Position numbers and translations under genes: made by a program. Shown one piece after another: positions 1 through 7,119 of a stretch of 64,000 bases of DNA. The notes beneath the pieces are model-generated. The model was given only the letters and a program-made list of their open reading frames with translations, did no database searches and was not told the DNA's origin. The DNA is from Lactobacillus crispatus (GTDB lineage Bacteria > Bacillota > Bacilli > Lactobacillales > Lactobacillaceae). Each line of letters begins with the position of its first letter. Position 1 is the first letter of the stretch. The stretch covers positions 744,001 through 808,000 of the forward strand of contig NZ_CP072197.1 in NCBI RefSeq assembly GCF_018987235.1, given 5' to 3'.

Positions 1-90
1 ACTGATGCGGTATCTGGTGCTTCTAAGTTAGAAGGAAAGCCAGCTCCTGAACCAGAGGCTGATACCACAACTGGCGTTTCAGTAAGATAA
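1..90 (+). CDS. C-terminal fragment of an unrecognised protein
   Basis: An open frame enters from the left edge and ends with TAA at 88-90, giving 29 residues that begin TDAVSGAS and end in a low-complexity PEPEADTTTG stretch. The DAVSGAS string resembles the DAVSGAT motif of FMN-binding domains, which are often found in secreted redox proteins, but this is a short motif match only. A clean intrinsic terminator follows, supporting a true gene end. Most of the gene lies outside the window, so its function is uncertain. Confidence 0.45.
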   Translation, partial: TDAVSGASKLEGKPAPEPEADTTTGVSVR

Positions 91-113
91 AGCAAAAATA
101 TAATTAATATTTT

Positions 114-154
114 CAATATGATTGTCATTTAATAAATGATAGTCATATTTTTTT
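114..154 (+). terminator. Intrinsic terminator of the edge gene
   Basis: A near-perfect hairpin (left arm 115-130, 3-nt loop, right arm 134-149) is followed by a run of T. It lies 25 nt after the stop at 88-90 and ends the upstream unit before the M20 peptidase remnant. Confidence 0.85.
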
Positions 155-219
155 ACTATCAAGAACTCAGCGGCTACAATCAAGGTGAAAGCGATTCGAT
201 TTTTGGAGAGGAAAATTAA

Positions 220-1313
220 ATTATTGAAGAGAATAATGTTTTGACTGATACTGAAGAGCTTAAAATCTTGAGTGATCTTGTTGCAATAAAATCCGTTAAT
301 GATAATGAAATTTTAGTAGCAAAATATTTACAAAAACTATTAGGAGAACATGGAATTAGTTCACGTTTGTTGGAATATTCCACAACTCGCGCAGATTTAT
401 TTGCTGAAATCGGAACAGGCCATCCCATTTTAGCAATTTGTGGTCACATGGATGTTGTTTCACCAGGTGAATTAGATCAATGGCATACTGATCCCTTTAA
501 ATAACCAATAAGGATGGTAAATTGTACGGCCGTGGAGCGACTGATATGAAGTCTGGTTTAGCTGCCTTGGTTATTGCCATGATTAATATTCATGAACACC
601 ATTTAATTAAGCATGGTATTATCAGCCTGTTAGCTACTTTTGGTGAAGAAGTTGGTGAACCTTCTGGCTACAGTATTGCCATTGCTCATAAGGGTTAGAT
701 GGATATTAAGTTAACTTCCCAAGGCAAGGAAGCTCATAGCTCAATGCCTGAAAAGGGTTATAATGCGATCGATCCATTAATGGATTTATTAGTTAAGGCC
801 AATAAGGCTTTTAGAGAAACAGATAAAAACAATCCAGACTTAGGTAAGTTGACGTTCAATACTACTGTTTTTACTGGCGGGGAACAGGTCAACATGATTC
901 CCGGAGAGGCTACCGCGCAAATTAATGTGCGGACTATTCCTGAGTTCAATAATAGTTTGGTTGAAAAGAAATTAACTGAATTAGTTAAGGCAGAAAATGC
1001 GCAAGGAGCTAAAATCAAAATGGACATCTATATGTCGGAGCCTTCAATTAAAACTGACGGTAAGTCTGAATTTGTTAAATTAGCTCAAAAAATTGGAGCA
1101 AAATATGCGGAAAAGCCGATTCCAACAGTTGCTATTAAACCAGTAACTGATGCTTCAAATTTGATTGCCGACAAAGGACCTAGCTATCCGTTTGCCATGT
1201 TTGGTCCTGGTAATGACACGCCGCACCAAGTTAACGAATATGTTGATGAAAAGATGTATTTGAACTTTGTGAAGATCTATACTGAATTGTTTGTGGCCTA
1301 TTTGAATAAATAA
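220..1313 (+). pseudogene. Decayed M20 metallopeptidase (DapE/ArgE type)
   Basis: The translated pieces make an M20/DapE-ArgE family zinc hydrolase: metal-binding GHMDVV, then GRGATDMKSG and GEEVGE, and C-terminal GPGNDTPHQVNEYV with a metal-ligand His. The family removes N-acyl groups or cleaves dipeptides in the cytoplasm. Three lesions are visible. One nucleotide is missing in the A-run at about 500 (reading DPFK then stop at 502-504; the next frame continues ITNKDG). About 25-30 residues are absent between GEEVGE and EPSGYS. An in-frame TAG lies at 696-698. The best Shine-Dalgarno (GGAGAGG, 205-211) faces ATT at 220 rather than ATG, so the start codon may also be mutated; TTG at 241 is the fallback start. 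Almost certainly non-functional. Confidence 0.85.
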
Positions 1314-1330
1314 TTTGGAAAGTAATAAAG

Positions 1331-1362
1331 AGCCTAGGCAAAATTTTAGCCTAGACTTTTTT
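1331..1362. terminator. Bidirectional terminator
   Basis: Hairpin CCTAGGC/GCCTAG around an A/T-rich loop with a T-run on the plus side. It lies between the converging M20 remnant and the minus-strand sufT-like gene, so it can serve both. Confidence 0.75.
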
Positions 1363-1675
1363 ATTGTATTTTGAAGTATTTTTTAGCCGCATCACTCATC
1401 CGTTCAGGGGTCCAAACAGGATACCAGACAAATTCTACATCAACATTTTTAACTTCAGGGACTTTTTTAACGGCTGTTGTAATCTGCTTGATCAAATAAT
1501 CAGTCAAAGGACAGGCAGGTGTAGTTAATGTCATATTGATGAGACAGATCCCATCTTGATCGAGGTCAATTTCATAAATCAGCCCCAAGTTGACCACATC
1601 GACGTTTAATTCTGGGTCAATAACTTGAGCTAAATGTTCAATAATATCGTTTTTAATTGTTTTGCTATCACGCAT
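1361..1675 (-). CDS. MIP18/SufT-family (DUF59) Fe-S assembly protein
   Basis: A 104-aa single-domain protein of the MIP18/DUF59 family. It shows the DPELNVDVVNLGLIY signature near residue 20, TPACP around residue 53 with the conserved Cys, and VWxPxWTPERMS near the C-terminus. Family members such as SufT and PaaD-like proteins take part in maturing iron-sulfur proteins. It is the last gene of a three-gene operon, 8 nt after the stop of sdaAA. SdaAA carries an oxygen-labile 4Fe-4S cluster, so a role in loading that cluster is a reasonable inference. Family assignment is firm; the client protein is inferred. Confidence 0.85.
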   Translation of the reverse strand: MRDSKTIKNDIIEHLAQVIDPELNVDVVNLGLIYEIDLDQDGICLINMTLTTPACPLTDYLIKQITTAVKKVPEVKNVDVEFVWYPVWTPERMSDAAKKYFKIQ

Positions 1676-1683
1676 TGTGTTAC

Positions 1684-2565
1684 CTACGCATCTTTACCAA
1701 AAATTTTTGCTTTAATTGCTTGACCTGTTGGTGTACCAGCTAAACCGCCGAGTCCAGTTTCACGCAGAGATGCCGGCATTTGATGACCAACTTTCTTCAT
1801 TGCTTCAATACATTCATCAGCTGGGATTACACTTGTACATCCCGCTAGCGCCATATCAGCTGCGATAAGTGCATTACCAGCGCCAATACCATTTCTTTTG
1901 ACGCAGGGAACTTCAACCAAACCGGCAATCGGATCACAGACTAACCCAAGCAAGTTAGACATCGCAATCGATAAAGCTTGGGCACTTTGTTCAGCACTGC
2001 CACCAGCTACTTCAACTGCCGCGGCAGCACCCATGGCTGAGGCACTACCGACTTCTGCTTGACAGCCGCCAGTTGCCCCCGCAATTTCGGCATTATTGGC
2101 AATCACCATGCCAAAACCGCCAGCAGTAAAAAGAAAGCGAATCATTTGCTCTTCGCTGAGCTGTAATCTTTTTTCTAATAAAAATAGAACGCCAGGTAAA
2201 GTGCCGGAAGAACCAGCCGTCGGGGTAGCGCAGACAACGCCCATCGCTGCATTGACTTCGTTAGTGGCTATGGCATTTTCAACTGCTGCCATCATTGTAT
2301 CGCCTGAAAGTGTGTGTCCTTTCTCGCGATATTTTTTCAGCTTAATTGCTTCGCCACCAGTTAAGCCAGTTTTTGAAAAGACACCGTTTCCAGATTCACC
2401 TCTTTTAACGGCAGCTCGCATAGTTTGCAAGTTATATTTCATGCGCTGCCAGACTTTTTCTCGTGGCAAGCCTGATAGTTGACATTCTTGTTCAATAATT
2501 AATTCAGAAATAGGTTTGTGCGTTTTTTCTGCTGCAGTAACAATTTCCTTAATATGGTTATACAT
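1684..2565 (-). CDS. sdaAA: L-serine dehydratase, iron-sulfur-dependent, alpha subunit
   Basis: 293 aa, the normal length for the separate alpha subunit of the Firmicutes two-chain L-serine dehydratase, which deaminates L-serine to pyruvate and ammonia. Visible signatures are CATPTAGSSGT in the middle, GATGGCQAEVGSASAMGAA, and CDPIAGLVEVPCVKRN. The cysteines in these motifs are those expected to bind the 4Fe-4S cluster. The start is ATG at 2565, 14 nt after the stop of sdaAB, so the pair is cotranscribed. It feeds amino-acid carbon into pyruvate in the cytoplasm. No lesion seen. Confidence 0.96.
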   Translation of the reverse strand: MYNHIKEIVTAAEKTHKPISELIIEQECQLSGLPREKVWQRMKYNLQTMRAAVKRGESGNGVFSKTGLTGGEAIKLKKYREKGHTLSGDTMMAAVENAIATNEVNAAMGVVCATPTAGSSGTLPGVLFLLEKRLQLSEEQMIRFLFTAGGFGMVIANNAEIAGATGGCQAEVGSASAMGAAAAVEVAGGSAEQSAQALSIAMSNLLGLVCDPIAGLVEVPCVKRNGIGAGNALIAADMALAGCTSVIPADECIEAMKKVGHQMPASLRETGLGGLAGTPTGQAIKAKIFGKDA

Positions 2566-2579
2566 AATATTGCCCTATG

Positions 2580-3242
2580 TTATAAACAAATAATATTCTC
2601 AAATTTTTTCTTTAGTTCTCGCAATAAATCAGGATGAAGATAATTTTCTACATCATATTCATAAATATTATAGTTTTTAGTATGAAAAATTCGTTTGCGA
2701 CTAAAGGGTGCTTTTTCGTGCAAGAGCGCGGTAAGCTCTTGTTCAATGCGAATGTTTTTGTGTGGATCAACTAAAATAATAATAGGTAATGCACCAGCAG
2801 GTTGAATCTCGGTATTATGTAAGACAATTTTGCGAATTTCAATTGCACCACCACCGATAGAGCATCCAGCCAATTCCACTTTCTTTTTATCATTAGACAT
2901 ATTTAAAATAGCAGTATTAGGGTGACCAATTGGGCTAGGACCATCTTCTTCAACAAAACGTAAATCTACGCCGCGCTGGCGTGCAATCTCAGGTGCCTTT
3001 GGTACGCGTAGATCGTCTGAGTCAAAGCCTAAAATACCTGCCGCAATAGCATAGTCTGTTCCATGACCACGGTGAGTTTGGGCGAAAGAGTCGTAATAAT
3101 GAACGGTAACTTTACTCGGGGTACCGCCAAAAAGTTTGTAACCAGCGCGTCCAATAGCGACGGCTCCGGCCGTATGTGAACTTGATGGTCCCACCATTAC
3201 GGGGCCAATAATGTCAAAAACACTTTTATACCGATTAGTCAT
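2580..3242 (-). CDS. sdaAB: L-serine dehydratase, iron-sulfur-dependent, beta subunit
   Basis: 220 aa, first gene of the operon. It begins with the typical SVFDIIGPVMVGPSSSHTAGA segment, whose SSSHT loop belongs to the serine-binding region, and continues with AQTHRGHGTDYAIAAGILG. The C-terminal part has an ACT-like regulatory segment. It pairs with SdaAA to form the active enzyme. Upstream on the minus strand a -10 TATAAT is seen (plus-strand 3277-3282) with a weak -35, and a CAGGGA ribosome-binding site precedes ATG at 3242. Confidence 0.95.
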   Translation of the reverse strand: MTNRYKSVFDIIGPVMVGPSSSHTAGAVAIGRAGYKLFGGTPSKVTVHYYDSFAQTHRGHGTDYAIAAGILGFDSDDLRVPKAPEIARQRGVDLRFVEEDGPSPIGHPNTAILNMSNDKKKVELAGCSIGGGAIEIRKIVLHNTEIQPAGALPIIILVDPHKNIRIEQELTALLHEKAPFSRKRIFHTKNYNIYEYDVENYLHPDLLRELKKKFENIICL

Positions 3243-3312
3243 TTTAATCCCTGCTTTGTAAGTTATTCTGTTTTTAATTATAACGAATAATAAAGAAGAT
3301 TAAGAAAGTTTT

Positions 3313-3342
3313 TTGCAATTTTAACCGAAGTTTTGTCATAAT
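3313..3342 (+). promoter_or_regulatory. Sigma-A-type promoter of the 97-aa gene
   Basis: -35 TTGCAA (3313-3318), 18-nt spacer, -10 CATAAT (3337-3342). It is 29 nt upstream of the ATG at 3371. It is divergent from the sdaAB promoter in the same 128-nt intergenic space. Confidence 0.55.
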
Positions 3343-3370
3343 AATATGAAAAGTGAAAGAGGTTGGTTAA

Positions 3371-3664
3371 ATGACTAAAGAAAAAGCAGAATTAAAACAA
3401 AGTTTGGAGCATCTAGCTGAGCAAAAGGGCAGCCAGCAGGCAGTTTCTTATCAAGACTTATTTACACCACAATTGATGCAAAAGTATACTAGTTTTGCTA
3501 CTATTGACTTTTTTGTCAGAGAATTGGGCGTGAAAGACTTTACGCAAATTGAGCAGATGGCGATAGATCAAGTCGATGAATTTGTTAAAAAAGAGACCAA
3601 GTTTGCTAGCTGGGAAGAAATGCAACAAAAGGCGGTTAGCGAGTACATGATGAAGTTATTTTAG
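3371..3664 (+). CDS. Small conserved-looking hypothetical protein, 97 aa
   Basis: I do not recognise a family. The protein is acidic/amphipathic, all-helix in appearance, without signal peptide or membrane segment, and ends in FASWEEMQQKAVSEYMMKLF. It has its own promoter, a GAAAGAGG ribosome-binding site and a strong terminator directly after the stop, so it is a monocistronic real gene. It stands between the serine dehydratase operon (divergent) and the ABC-F gene (convergent). A cytoplasmic role is likely; nothing more can be said. Confidence 0.75.
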   Translation: MTKEKAELKQSLEHLAEQKGSQQAVSYQDLFTPQLMQKYTSFATIDFFVRELGVKDFTQIEQMAIDQVDEFVKKETKFASWEEMQQKAVSEYMMKLF

Positions 3665-3670
3665 CAACAA

Positions 3671-3712
3671 AAAGCGAGTTAGTATTAACTTTAAAACTAA
3701 CTCGCTCTTTTA
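3671..3712. terminator. Bidirectional terminator
   Basis: Perfect 11-bp stem AGCGAGTTAGT/ACTAACTCGCT with T-runs on both strands. It is shared by the 97-aa gene and the converging ABC-F gene. Confidence 0.9.
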
Positions 3713-3716
3713 TTTA

Positions 3717-5219
3717 CTATGTTAGGTGAATGACTTGAGCACCTAATTCATCAATAAAGCGCTGATCATGTTCAATTACTAGCATAGTAGGATGATATTT
3801 TTTAATTAATTGAATAATTTGTTCTTGGTTAAAGACATCTAAATAGTTCAAAGGCTCATCCCAAAGATACAAATTTGCTGGTTCAAGTAAGGACTTGGCT
3901 AAGTAGACCTTTTTTTGTTGGCCTGAAGACATTTGATTAATTGAATTAGTGAATATATCACGTTCAGTACCTAATTTGTGTAAGATATTGAGAAAATCGG
4001 CATAGTTAAGGTGGTGCTTTTGGGCAAAATCTTTTAATGATAGGTTATTAGATTGTTCAATCTGTGATAAATAGGAGATTGAAATCTTATCAGCTGAATG
4101 CAATCTGCCAGTAATTGTTCCAGCAAAAGTATTAGTAATTGCCTTAAACAAACTAGATTTTCCTATACCGTTTTTACCAGTAATCACAATTTGGTGACCA
4201 CGCATTAAATCAAAGGTAGTAGGTTGGAAAAGGGGAAGCTTGTCATAAGCAAGGCTAACTCCTTTAGCAGTAATTAGATGTTTATGATGGTCGGGGACAA
4301 AATTCATGGCTAGGTCATTGTCTGCTTCAATATTTTTTAAAAGACCCTTTCTTTCTTCGATATTTTTATCTAATCTTGCTTCTACATTTTTGGCAAGTTT
4401 CATTTTTTTGGCGGCTTTGTGTCCCATGAATCCTTTATCGTAAACTGTACTTCTATGTCGAATATCGCCTTTCATCTTGGCTCCCGCATTTTTGTTGCTT
4501 TCGGAACGCTGGGCAAAAGTTTGCATCTTTTGTTGACTGGCATGGAGATTTTTAATTTGCTTTTCTAACTTTGCATTATAAGCGATATTAGATTCATCTT
4601 CTAATTCTTTTTGTTTTTCATAACGAGTATAGTTTCCTTGTTCCAGCCTAATTTTTTGCATTTCAATTGCTAGGGTGTGATCGACAACTTTATCTACAAA
4701 ATTTCGGTCATGGCTGATTACAATTAATCCCTGTTTTTTATTATGCAGATATTGTGCTACTTGATTCCGTGTATCTTCATCGAGGTGATTCGTTGGTTCA
4801 TCTAGTAGGGCAAAGGAATGTTGATTAATAAAACAAAGCGCCAGTAAAATTTTTGTTTGTTCACCGCCACTAAGTGTTGAAAAGGGCTGCCAAATGATAT
4901 TTTCTTTAGCATGAAGCAGATTTAATTCTCGTTTTAACTCCCATTCCTCGAAATTAAACTGTTCTTGTAAAGCATAAATAGTAAGGTTATCGGGATTATT
5001 AATTACCTGAGGATAGTAATTGAATTCTAAATCACTTTGAATAGTTCCTTGATATTCGACCTGTTTTAGCAACATTTTCATAAAAGTGGTTTTGCCGCGA
5101 CCATTACGACCGATTAAGCCAAGTTTCCAATTAGAATCGAGATTTAGGTTTAAATTATCAAAAATTTTATCCTGACCGTCATAGGCAAATGAAACGTTTT
5201 TTAGTGAAATTGTAGACAT
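3717..5219 (-). CDS. ABC-F family ATPase (ribosome-protection type)
   Basis: About 500 aa with two ABC cassettes and no membrane segment. The first has GRNGRGKTT (Walker A), LSGGEQTK and LLDEPTNHLDE. A charged linker follows (about residues 190-300), then the second cassette with GKNGIGKSS, MSSGQQKK and LWDEPLNYLD. This is the ABC-F architecture; members such as Lsa, Msr and Vga dislodge antibiotics from the ribosome, while others are translation factors. I chose ATG at 5219. The upstream TTG at 5240 lies inside a terminator hairpin, and the GAGAGGA ribosome-binding site lies between the two. The attenuation-type leader (see 5220-5500) argues for a drug-inducible resistance role, which is inferred. 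Confidence 0.9.
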   Translation of the reverse strand: MSTISLKNVSFAYDGQDKIFDNLNLNLDSNWKLGLIGRNGRGKTTFMKMLLKQVEYQGTIQSDLEFNYYPQVINNPDNLTIYALQEQFNFEEWELKRELNLLHAKENIIWQPFSTLSGGEQTKILLALCFINQHSFALLDEPTNHLDEDTRNQVAQYLHNKKQGLIVISHDRNFVDKVVDHTLAIEMQKIRLEQGNYTRYEKQKELEDESNIAYNAKLEKQIKNLHASQQKMQTFAQRSESNKNAGAKMKGDIRHRSTVYDKGFMGHKAAKKMKLAKNVEARLDKNIEERKGLLKNIEADNDLAMNFVPDHHKHLITAKGVSLAYDKLPLFQPTTFDLMRGHQIVITGKNGIGKSSLFKAITNTFAGTITGRLHSADKISISYLSQIEQSNNLSLKDFAQKHHLNYADFLNILHKLGTERDIFTNSINQMSSGQQKKVYLAKSLLEPANLYLWDEPLNYLDVFNQEQIIQLIKKYHPTMLVIEHDQRFIDELGAQVIHLT

Positions 5220-5249
5220 AAAAAAGCACCGTCCTCTCAAACTGTGCTT
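5220..5249 (-). terminator. Leader terminator overlapping the ABC-F ribosome-binding site
   Basis: On the minus strand AAGCACAGT pairs with ACGGTGCTT (8 of 9 pairs), followed by six U directly before the ATG at 5219. The GAGAGGA ribosome-binding site is in the loop. The hairpin can therefore block both transcription and translation initiation, as expected for the OFF state of an attenuator. Confidence 0.75.
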
Positions 5250-5470
5250 ATGATCTGAGAAAATGGTGTCTGATAGATTAGTCCAAGTTGGCTAATCTAT
5301 AATTATTCTTAATTTAAATTAAAGAAAATCACGCAGGCTAATTTCTGATCACAAGCAAAAAGTACATCCTTAAACTAGTAGAATGCATTATTTTTTACTT
5401 AACGAAAATCAGAAATTAAAAACGCATCGGCGTGAGTCCTCCTATTACTTGAATTGATTAATCTGGCAAT
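5250..5470 (-). promoter_or_regulatory. Attenuation-type leader of the ABC-F gene
   Basis: About 250 nt of untranslated leader on the minus strand. Elements in order of transcription: a 3-codon uORF (5427-5416); a 10-bp inverted repeat whose first arm overlaps the uORF stop (plus-strand 5408-5417) and whose second arm is at 5340-5349; an 8-bp hairpin TAGATTAG/CTAATCTA (5274-5299); then the terminator at 5249-5220. A ribosome held on the uORF would cover the first arm and change downstream folding, which is the logic known for antibiotic-induced ABC-F and erm leaders. Structure is seen; induction is inferred. Confidence 0.7.
5416..5427 (-). CDS. Three-codon leader peptide MRF
   Basis: ATG CGT TTT TAA on the minus strand, preceded by a perfect AGGAGG (5443-5438) at 10-nt spacing. 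It is too short to encode a functional protein; the strong ribosome-binding site and its place at the head of the leader suggest that its translation is the sensor. Confidence 0.65.
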   Translation of the reverse strand: MRF

Positions 5471-5500
5471 ACTTTACCATCAAATATAATTATTTGTCAA
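5471..5500 (-). promoter_or_regulatory. Probable promoter of the ABC-F leader
   Basis: On the minus strand -35 TTGACA (plus 5500-5495), 18-nt spacer, -10 TAAAGT (plus 5476-5471). The -35 overlaps the last codons of the clcA 3' remnant, so the native arrangement placed this promoter in the end of clcA. Confidence 0.55.
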
Positions 5501-5527
5501 TATTTTTATGATAATTCATTTGCAAGC
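5490..5527 (-). pseudogene. Original 3' end of clcA, left behind by IS insertion
   Basis: Reading the minus strand gives LQMNYHKNIDK then TAA at 5492-5490. Up to HKN this matches the C-terminus of the ClC channel at 17.8 kb (LQMNYHKN followed there by MSII stop). The 27 bases at 5501-5527 are an exact copy of 17806-17832. This is the true gene end, separated from the rest of clcA by 12.3 kb of mobile DNA. ABC-F and clcA were therefore neighbours in the ancestor. Confidence 0.85.
5501..5527. repeat. 27-bp target duplication, left copy
   Basis: Identical to 17806-17832, in direct orientation. It abuts a TGT at 5528, while the other copy follows an ACA ending at 17805. Target duplications of 24-29 bp are a known trait of IS1202-group elements. 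Confidence 0.8.
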
Positions 5528-5551
5528 TGTGATTAATAAGTGATAATGTCT
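5528..5551 (+). mobile_element. Left tip of the IS1202-like element (severed)
   Basis: 24 nt starting TGTGATTAAT, which matches the reverse complement of the right tip (TGTCAATAAT) at 8 of 10 positions. The rest of the element resumes at 16263. The last 8 nt, TAATGTCT, are duplicated at 16263-16270 by the IS256-bounded insertion. Confidence 0.7.
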
Positions 5552-6923
5552 GAGACCGTAAAATATTTTGTGTAAGGATGAATAATTCCTTAAATTAATT
5601 TCTTAAAACATTAGAAAAAGGAGTTCCTTTCTCGTATGATTGGTTTGAACAAAAAAACACATACAGAAAGAAGAACTCCTTCATGAATGATTTTACCCAA
5701 AATATGGCACAAGCTCTATTCAATCAAGACAAAATAAACGATTTATTGCGCAAAGAACTCCAGCAAGCAGTTAATGACTTATTAGAGGCTGAACTGACTG
5801 CGTTTTTAGGCTATGATCCTTATGCCAGAGCTGGCTGGAATACAGGCAATTCACGCAATGGTGCTTACTTTCGCAAGGTTGATACGCAATTTGGCGAGAT
5901 TAAAATTCAGGTGCCTAGGGATCGCAACGGCATGTTTCATCAGCACACGCTCCCTGACTACAAGCAGCACTCCAATGTCTTGGAAAGCATGATTATCAAG
6001 CTATATTCCAAAGGCGTAACCACTAGAGAAATAGCCGACTTGATTGAAAAGATGTATGGCAGTCATTACAGCCCAGCTCAGGCATCTAACATCTCCAAGC
6101 AGATGATTCCAAAAGTCGAGGCCTATCATCAGCGCAAACTCAGTGACAAGTTCTTCTGCGTTTATTTGGACGCTACCTACATTCCTTTGCGCCGAGAAAC
6201 GTTTGAGCGTGAAGCAGTCTATATTGCCATTGGCATCAAGCCTAATGGTCACAAGGAAGTCATCGATTACCGCATTGCTCCCAGCGAAAACGTCGAGAAT
6301 TGGACGGAAATGCTTCAAGACATGAAGTCTCGCGGTCTAGAACAGGTTTAGCTCTTTCTTTCAGATGGCGTTGTGGGCATGAAGACAGTGCTGGAGCAGA
6401 CTTATCCGAAAGCTCATTTTCAACGCTGTCTAGTTCATGTCATGCGCAATATTTGCGCTAAAGTATTCGTAGATGATCGCGAAACGATCATGAATGAATT
6501 CAAGCAAATTCATCAACAGCCAAATAAGGAAGCCGCGATCAAAGTCTTGCACGCTTTCTATGACAAGTGGAACAGAGCGTACAACCATGTCATCAGAAAT
6601 CTCAAAGAGATTGAACCTGATCTGCTAGTCTTTTACAGCTATCCTAAGCAGATCAGGGCTTCAATTTACTCTACCAATATGATCGAATCCTTTAACAACG
6701 TTATCAAGCGTAAAGCTAAGCCTAAAGCAGAGTTTCCAACTGAACAGTCGCTTAATACTTTTATTGGCATTCAGGCAATGAGCTACAATGACCGTTATTT
6801 CAATCGAATCCACAAAGGCTTTGATCAGGTTCAGGATACCTTAGAATCCTACTTTGATTAAATAAAAGATTAAAAAATCAATCTACGAGAAAAATCTATT
6901 TACACAAAAAATTTGACAGTTTC
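5552..6923 (+). mobile_element. IS256-family element, copy 1
   Basis: The left end GAGACCGTAAAAT matches the other copies. The right (inner) end reads GACAGTTTC where the other copies have GACAGTCTC, so the terminal inverted repeat has a mutated base. It resembles IS1201-type elements of lactobacilli in size (1,372 bp). Confidence 0.85.
5683..6861 (+). pseudogene. IS256-family transposase with one nonsense codon
   Basis: Read through, the frame gives 392 aa, the usual IS256-family (mutator-type) length. Catalytic blocks are YLDATYIPL (first Asp), SDGVVGM (second Asp) and NMIESFNN (Glu). Codon 223 is TAG (6349-6351) in V-stop-LFLSDG, where copies 2 and 3 have GAG. The rest of the frame is intact to 6861. 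It is clearly diverged from copies 2 and 3. Inactive unless suppressed; it could be mobilised in trans. Confidence 0.9.
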
Positions 6924-7017
6924 AGATTAAATTTCTTCACTACTTAATTCAAACATATTAATAATTGATTTAAACATAGATAAAAGTTGTTTAACTATTA
7001 AAAATGAATTTTGTGAA

Positions 7018-7036
7018 TATAATGTTATCGATAACA
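7018..7036 (+). promoter_or_regulatory. -10 box and LacI-type operator of the pullulanase gene
   Basis: TATAAT at 7018-7023 is immediately followed by the perfect 14-bp palindrome TGTTATCGATAACA (7023-7036) at the expected transcription start. Such CG-centred palindromes are typical LacI/MalR-family operators. No convincing -35 is seen. A LacI-family regulator gene, now broken, lies 3' of the pullulanase. Confidence 0.65.
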
Positions 7037-7058
7037 GAAATCATTTTTATATTGCAAA

Positions 7059-7072
7059 TGAAAGCGCATACG
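7059..7072 (+). promoter_or_regulatory. CRE-like CcpA site
   Basis: TGAAAGCGCATACG fits the catabolite-responsive element consensus TGNAANCGNWNNCA except for the last base. It lies between the operator and the start codon, suggesting glucose repression of the pullulanase. Confidence 0.6.
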
Positions 7073-7119
7073 TTTATTGTTGAATTTGAAAAAACATGAT
7101 TTTGTGGAGGAATTTATTT

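Noticed and set aside
5220..5240. TTG start giving an ABC-F protein seven residues longer
   Set aside because: The segment is the loop and 3' arm of the leader terminator and contains the ribosome-binding site for ATG 5219.
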